Below are positions 61,139-64,000 of a stretch of 64,000 nt of DNA, piece by piece; the first letter of the stretch is position 1; the number at the start of each line of letters is the position of its first letter. This stretch comes from Candidatus Methanomassiliicoccus intestinalis Issoire-Mx1 (GTDB lineage Archaea; Thermoplasmatota; Thermoplasmata; Methanomassiliicoccales; Methanomassiliicoccaceae): positions 1,612,001 to 1,676,000 of the forward strand of contig NC_021353.1 of NCBI RefSeq assembly GCF_000404225.1, written 5' to 3'. A program made the translations under genes and the position numbers. Under the pieces are notes generated by a model, which was not told the origin of the DNA, did not search any database, and saw nothing but the letters and a program-made list of their open reading frames with translations.

Positions 61139-61665
61139 GCAGTTCTAACGCAGATATGATCTCAAAGAGACGTTTCAAACTCACGAAAGAGATTAGAAAA
61201 GCAACTCTCAGCGGTTCTGAGTACTATGAGCTTAAACGAGTCTTAGAGACGCTTGAGCTGGTAGAAATTGATCTCAATGCACTGCTTGTAGAGAACACTA
61301 ACAAGATTGCAAAATTCAACACAAATAACGGTCGTTATCGGGTCTTAGAAGACGGCAGGCATGAGTTTGCTATCAATGACACAGTCATGATCTTTACAAC
61401 TGAAAACGGCATGATAAAGTACGTTGAGACTAAAGCAAATGCAAAAGCAAGGAAAGAGACTGATATCATTCTAGAAATGCTCCTTGCGGTGATCGACAGA
61501 CCGATCATTCAGAACGAGATCAAGAATATCAAAGATACAAAGGAGAGATTGAGAAAACATGCAAGCTTAAGGGGATATGACGAAATCAGAAAGATGATCC
61601 GTTCAGATACTCTTCAAACTCTGATAACCATCGATAATATGGATAAGCCTGTGGTGATTGAATGA
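61135..61665 (+). CDS. Soluble helical protein, 176 aa
   Basis: Charged, without membrane helices or cysteines. Helices at about 9-65 (KRRFKLTKEIRKATLSGSEY, LKRVLETLELVEIDLNALL) and 110-165 flank a small beta part (RYRVLEDGRHEFAINDTVMIF). Between the multi-TM protein and the ATPase, with four-base overlaps on both sides, so likely part of the same machine. Function unknown. Confidence 0.6.
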   Translation: MSSSNADMISKRRFKLTKEIRKATLSGSEYYELKRVLETLELVEIDLNALLVENTNKIAKFNTNNGRYRVLEDGRHEFAINDTVMIFTTENGMIKYVETKANAKARKETDIILEMLLAVIDRPIIQNEIKNIKDTKERLRKHASLRGYDEIRKMIRSDTLQTLITIDNMDKPVVIE

Positions 61666-62669
61666 GCGCAGATATTCCAGTCATTGATATTACATCTGAG
61701 GTTGATGATGTCTTTGACTTTGAGCCGTCGCCGTGGATGCCTTACGACATCACGGATGAGATTAAAGCAAGGCTCTTTCCAGATTTGTCAAGCCATGTTC
61801 GGATATCTCATCTTTTCATCTCAGGCATGATGGAGAGCGGTAAAACAACATTACTGATAGAGCTCGCCCAGTATTGTGTCTGGAAATACGGGATAGATAA
61901 CGTCAATCTCGTTTATACAAATGATATGCGAGTTGCTCTTGAGGAACTTCACGACTCAAAGGCGGTTAATCTTCTCATTGTCGATGATGCTACCCAGTTC
62001 GCATCCTCTCGCGATTACATGAAACATCAGGCGATGGTATCGGCATTCTATGAGATCAGGCACATTGCCAAGCGCAAGAGCGAGAAGGATGTCGGTTTAG
62101 TCTGCATCATCTTTTCAGCTCAAAGAATCAAAGAAATTGATGTCGCCTTCCGTGACGCCCCTCTGACCATCTATAAAACAGCGATGACTACTGAAGGCGA
62201 TGCATCGGAGCTCAAGAAGAACATCCCCACACCCTACATGAACATTTTAAACCAGACGTGGAACCGCATCAATCAGGGAGATGACAAGGCTAAGTCGATC
62301 TCAATAGGCTGCATCAAACCGCTCGCCGGTACAGACGAGGGCGTGGGCATCTACCGTTCTCATGTCGTTGACTTCCCCGAATTCCCAAAGATGATCAGAT
62401 CGGAGGAATACTTTGACACTTTTGACGTGGAAGAAGTCGAGGAAAGTACCGAGTCAACCGATGAAAGTACTCTGCCTCACACTACTGAGAAGGTCACGCT
62501 AGATGAGCTCAAAGAATCGCATCTTTACGACTCAGAAATAGCGTGCTATGAGGCGGTGAAGCTAAAAGGAAAAAGTATCCGAAAAGCAAGCGAGGAATTG
62601 GGCATCCCTTACAGCACATTGAGAAGAGGCATAGCAAAGATTGAGAAAATGCTTGAGGTGAGCCGGTGA
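61662..62669 (+). CDS. P-loop ATPase with C-terminal helix-turn-helix, candidate packaging or assembly motor
   Basis: 335 residues. Walker A GMMESGKTT at 55-63 and Walker B NLLIVDDATQ (LLIVDD at 104-109), with an Arg-rich segment IRHIAKRKSEKDVGLVCIIFSAQR after it. The middle resembles the HerA/FtsK and Zot-like ATPases that many viruses use for assembly, but without a membrane helix. The last 50 residues (LKGKSIRKASEELGIPYSTLRRGIAK) are a helix-turn-helix, an unusual addition. Overlaps the preceding gene. Last gene of the cassette, ending at the TGAGCC repeat cluster. Confidence 0.8.
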   Translation: MSADIPVIDITSEVDDVFDFEPSPWMPYDITDEIKARLFPDLSSHVRISHLFISGMMESGKTTLLIELAQYCVWKYGIDNVNLVYTNDMRVALEELHDSKAVNLLIVDDATQFASSRDYMKHQAMVSAFYEIRHIAKRKSEKDVGLVCIIFSAQRIKEIDVAFRDAPLTIYKTAMTTEGDASELKKNIPTPYMNILNQTWNRINQGDDKAKSISIGCIKPLAGTDEGVGIYRSHVVDFPEFPKMIRSEEYFDTFDVEEVEESTESTDESTLPHTTEKVTLDELKESHLYDSEIACYEAVKLKGKSIRKASEELGIPYSTLRRGIAKIEKMLEVSR

Positions 62670-62778
62670 GCCGTTTGAGCCACGTTTGGCAGATTATCGC
62701 GCGCGTAATTACATTACGCATGCGCGCGCACGCGCGACCAGCGTTTTTGAGCTGAGCCAAATGAGCCACCTATGAGCC
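62659..62778. repeat. GC-rich palindrome flanked by three TGAGCC hexamers on each side
   Basis: TGAGCC occurs at 62659, 62667, 62676 and again at 62753, 62762, 62773, spaced 8-11 bases apart within each triplet. Between the triplets GCGTAAT/ATTACGC (62703-62719, loop TAC) is extended by alternating CG on both sides (62698-62736). This looks like a protein-binding origin, a resolution site or a terminator region. It fills most of the gap between the ATPase and the next gene. Confidence 0.55.
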
Positions 62779-62824
62779 ACTGCGAATTATCCAGAAAACT
62801 ATCATAAAACGGGGGGTATAAAAC

Positions 62825-63178
62825 ATGGTAAAAACAAAGAGAAAATCAATCATTTCAAAGTCAAAATCATCATCAAAACCCAAGCTTAAACAAAACGAGA
62901 GGAAGCTCAGCGCTAAAGATCAGAACGCTTTGGCAAAGATATCAAGCAAAGAGAAAGAAGCACGGAAGAAGTACGGAGGAAAACACCCAGCTAAGCTCAG
63001 GGATGATAGATACACAGATATGGCAACGATCGACGGCGACATCATGATCTATCTTGACACATCAGCAGTCCCTGACGTCAGAATAAGCGTCTATGAGGGT
63101 GCTACTAAACGCTCAGGCGGTAAGCATGAGGTTAAACGGGCTGCTAGAACAGGAGTCTGGAGGAGGCGTGTGCAATGA
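62825..63178 (+). CDS. Highly basic small protein, 117 aa
   Basis: The first 55 residues are almost entirely Lys, Ser and Arg with Gln and Asn (KRKSIISKSKSSSKPKLKQN). A short beta-rich core (YTDMATIDGDIMIYLDTSAVPDVRISVY) and a basic end (RTGVWRRRVQ) follow. GGGGGG lies nine bases upstream of the start. It might bind nucleic acid or condense the element DNA. The TGA overlaps the next gene. Confidence 0.6.
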   Translation: MVKTKRKSIISKSKSSSKPKLKQNERKLSAKDQNALAKISSKEKEARKKYGGKHPAKLRDDRYTDMATIDGDIMIYLDTSAVPDVRISVYEGATKRSGGKHEVKRAARTGVWRRRVQ

Positions 63179-63327
63179 CAGCAGAAATTGTTATCAGGCT
63201 TCCTGATTTGATAGTTGAATACATAGACAACAAGATCAAACTCGGTGAATATCTGAGCAGGAACGATTATATCAGGCACATACTGAGGTGCACAATGGAA
63301 AAAGAAGAAATGTGGACTGATCTTTAG
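63175..63327 (+). CDS. Ribbon-helix-helix protein, 50 aa
   Basis: MTAEIVIRLPDLIVEYIDNK, then IKLGEYLSRNDYIRHILR: one strand and two helices as in CopG/Arc repressors. ATG overlaps the previous stop, so they are co-expressed. It ends in TAG. A strong terminator follows at 63355. Likely a regulator of the element. Confidence 0.65.
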   Translation: MTAEIVIRLPDLIVEYIDNKIKLGEYLSRNDYIRHILRCTMEKEEMWTDL

Positions 63328-63354
63328 AGATTGCCGATTTAAAACGATTCTTAA

Positions 63355-63385
63355 GAGCAGGATCTTTGTCTACCTGCTCGTTTTT
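63355..63385 (+). terminator. Terminator of the element's right operon
   Basis: GAGCAGG/CCTGCTC stem (7 pairs, 11-base loop) followed by GTTTTTATTC, 27 bases after the preceding stop. Confidence 0.7.
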
Positions 63386-63474
63386 ATTCTTTAATTCTCA
63401 TCGATTGACGATGTTTTATTATTTTCTATCTAGATTCTAAGCTAAACTTATACGCATAATAAGTTTTAATTCTT

Positions 63475-63708
63475 ATGGCATCACGCACACCTAGGAAATA
63501 TGCAGTAAAAGCCAGCGTTACGAAAGAGTTTTTAGATCAGATCGATGACGAAGTGTCTGAGAGCGGATTTAACGGCAGAGGAGATTTTTCTCATTATTGT
63601 ATGAGACGTTATTTCGAAGATAAAAAGCATTATAAATCTGTTCAGGACGAAATCACCCTGCTGACTATCAAAGAATCTCAGAGATCTGAAGACCGCACTG
63701 AAGACTGA
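63475..63708 (+). CDS. Ribbon-helix-helix-like protein, 77 aa
   Basis: RTPRKYAVKASVTKEFLDQI ... GRGDFSHYCMRRYFEDKKHY reads as the strand-helix-helix of a CopG-like DNA-binding protein with a charged C-terminal tail. It has its own promoter region after the terminator (ACTTATACGCATAATAAG). Possibly the element's main repressor or partition protein. Confidence 0.6.
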   Translation: MASRTPRKYAVKASVTKEFLDQIDDEVSESGFNGRGDFSHYCMRRYFEDKKHYKSVQDEITLLTIKESQRSEDRTED

Positions 63709-63773
63709 TCTATATAAACACAGGTGTTGAATACATGTTTATTTTTCAGTCGATAATATTCATATAACGCATA

Positions 63774-63805
63774 GAGGAGATGCGATCCATATTCGTCATC
63801 TCCTC
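63774..63805. terminator. Bidirectional hairpin near the window end
   Basis: GAGGAGATG/CATCTCCTC perfect 9-bp stem between the convergent genes ending at 63708 and 63860. No long T-run follows, so it could also be a protein-binding site. Confidence 0.45.
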
Positions 63806-63859
63806 ATATACAGACAGCAGTATCTAATCCGCCACAGTTCTCTAACACCTTGAAGCGGA

Positions 63860-64000
63860 TTATTCAAATTTTTTTGATTTTTCTACATAATAGCGCATGG
63901 CATATACTGCAAATTCTCCAACATCCTTCAATCCCAGCTCTTTAGCCATTTTTTCAGCTTTTTCATAGGTGTCTTCATCTGCATAAAACACTAGCTCACA
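63860..64000 (-). CDS. C-terminal part of a small DNA-binding-like protein (partial)
   Basis: 46 codons are visible: CELVFYADEDTYEKAEKMAK, then ELGLKDVGEFAVYAMRYYVE and a basic end before TAA. The pattern of a strand and two helices with a Tyr-rich second helix fits a ribbon-helix-helix protein. The N-terminus is off the window, so membership in the element or the host cannot be decided. Confidence 0.5.
   Translation of the reverse strand, partial: CELVFYADEDTYEKAEKMAKELGLKDVGEFAVYAMRYYVEKSKKFE

Larger units (their letters stand above)
47634..63859 (+). mobile_element. Integrated virus-like or plasmid-like element (right end not defined)
   Basis: Begins immediately after an intact tRNA-Pro 3' end. 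It contains a serine recombinase, a Dam-type methylase, repeat clusters, three ribbon-helix-helix-like proteins, many tiny overlapping genes and a cassette of secreted, membrane and ATPase proteins, with no housekeeping gene over 16 kb. Nearly all genes are on the plus strand. The right boundary is uncertain: the hairpin at 63774-63805 and the minus-strand gene at 63860 may or may not belong to it. Confidence 0.7.

Overview
The window looks like the chromosome of a gut- or sediment-type methanogen relative in the Thermoplasmata, most likely Methanomassiliicoccales. This is an inference, since no methanogenesis gene is present. What I see directly is archaeal: TFB, Gar1, Nop5, aIF5A, an Sm-like protein, RpoN, the L18e-L13-S9 operon, UPF0147, archaeal-type PheS and TrpS, and TATA-like boxes. 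These occur together with a bacterial-style SMC-ScpA-ScpB set, polyphosphate enzymes, and large surface proteins built from InlB/Listeria-Bacteroides and BspA-type repeats. Base composition is AT-leaning.

Layout. (1) 1-10.3 kb: surface-protein region with a partial secreted protein, a secreted 390-residue protein, tRNA-Leu(CAG), and a minus-strand cluster of three repeat-built surface proteins (1345, 639 and 403 aa) behind a long, hairpin-rich leader that carries a run of ten C (G on the sense strand). (2) 10.3-20 kb: polyphosphate operon (ppk1, a CHAD-phosphoesterase-HD fusion, ppx), then gar1-tfb, an unknown gene, and a riboflavin-pathway reductase with rtcA. (3) 20-27 kb: a pentapeptide-repeat potassium-channel-like protein, a DUF3784 membrane protein, a truncated DUF3800-like remnant abutting tRNA-Gly(CCC), small conserved proteins, folD, kptA and a DUF2797 protein. 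(4) 27-36 kb: smc-scpA-scpB, lsm, a sugar nucleotidyltransferase and glmM, with two gene-free stretches full of RNA-like hairpins (33.3-34.0 and 35.4-36.0 kb). (5) 36-47.5 kb: aIF5A, mtnA-aldolase-nop5, two tandem paralogs of unknown function, trpS-pheS, a TIM-barrel nuclease-like protein with a hexuloisomerase, and the rpl18e-rpl13-rps9-rpoN operon.

(6) From tRNA-Pro(GGG) at 47.6 kb to at least 63.8 kb lies what I read as an integrated virus-like or plasmid-like element. Its left arm is a chain of about a dozen small genes that overlap by 1-14 bases: tiny proteins, a winged-helix protein sitting in iteron-like 20-bp repeats, a Dam-type methylase, DUF3850/ASCH-like proteins and a serine recombinase. 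A lone minus-strand two-TM protein follows. The right arm is a strictly co-oriented cassette: three large secreted and membrane-anchored proteins, a 47-residue single-TM protein, a multi-TM protein, a small soluble protein and a P-loop ATPase. After that come a palindrome flanked by TGAGCC hexamers and several small basic or ribbon-helix-helix proteins. The gene order recalls membrane-containing archaeal viruses such as pleolipoviruses, and more loosely inoviruses, but I could not run any homology search. The right boundary is not visible.

How the parts fit: regions 2-5 are mostly housekeeping (translation, RNA modification and repair, chromosome organisation, nucleotide-sugar synthesis). Region 1 and the element both carry cell-surface repeat proteins, suggesting that surface variation and virus or host contact are active themes in this genome.
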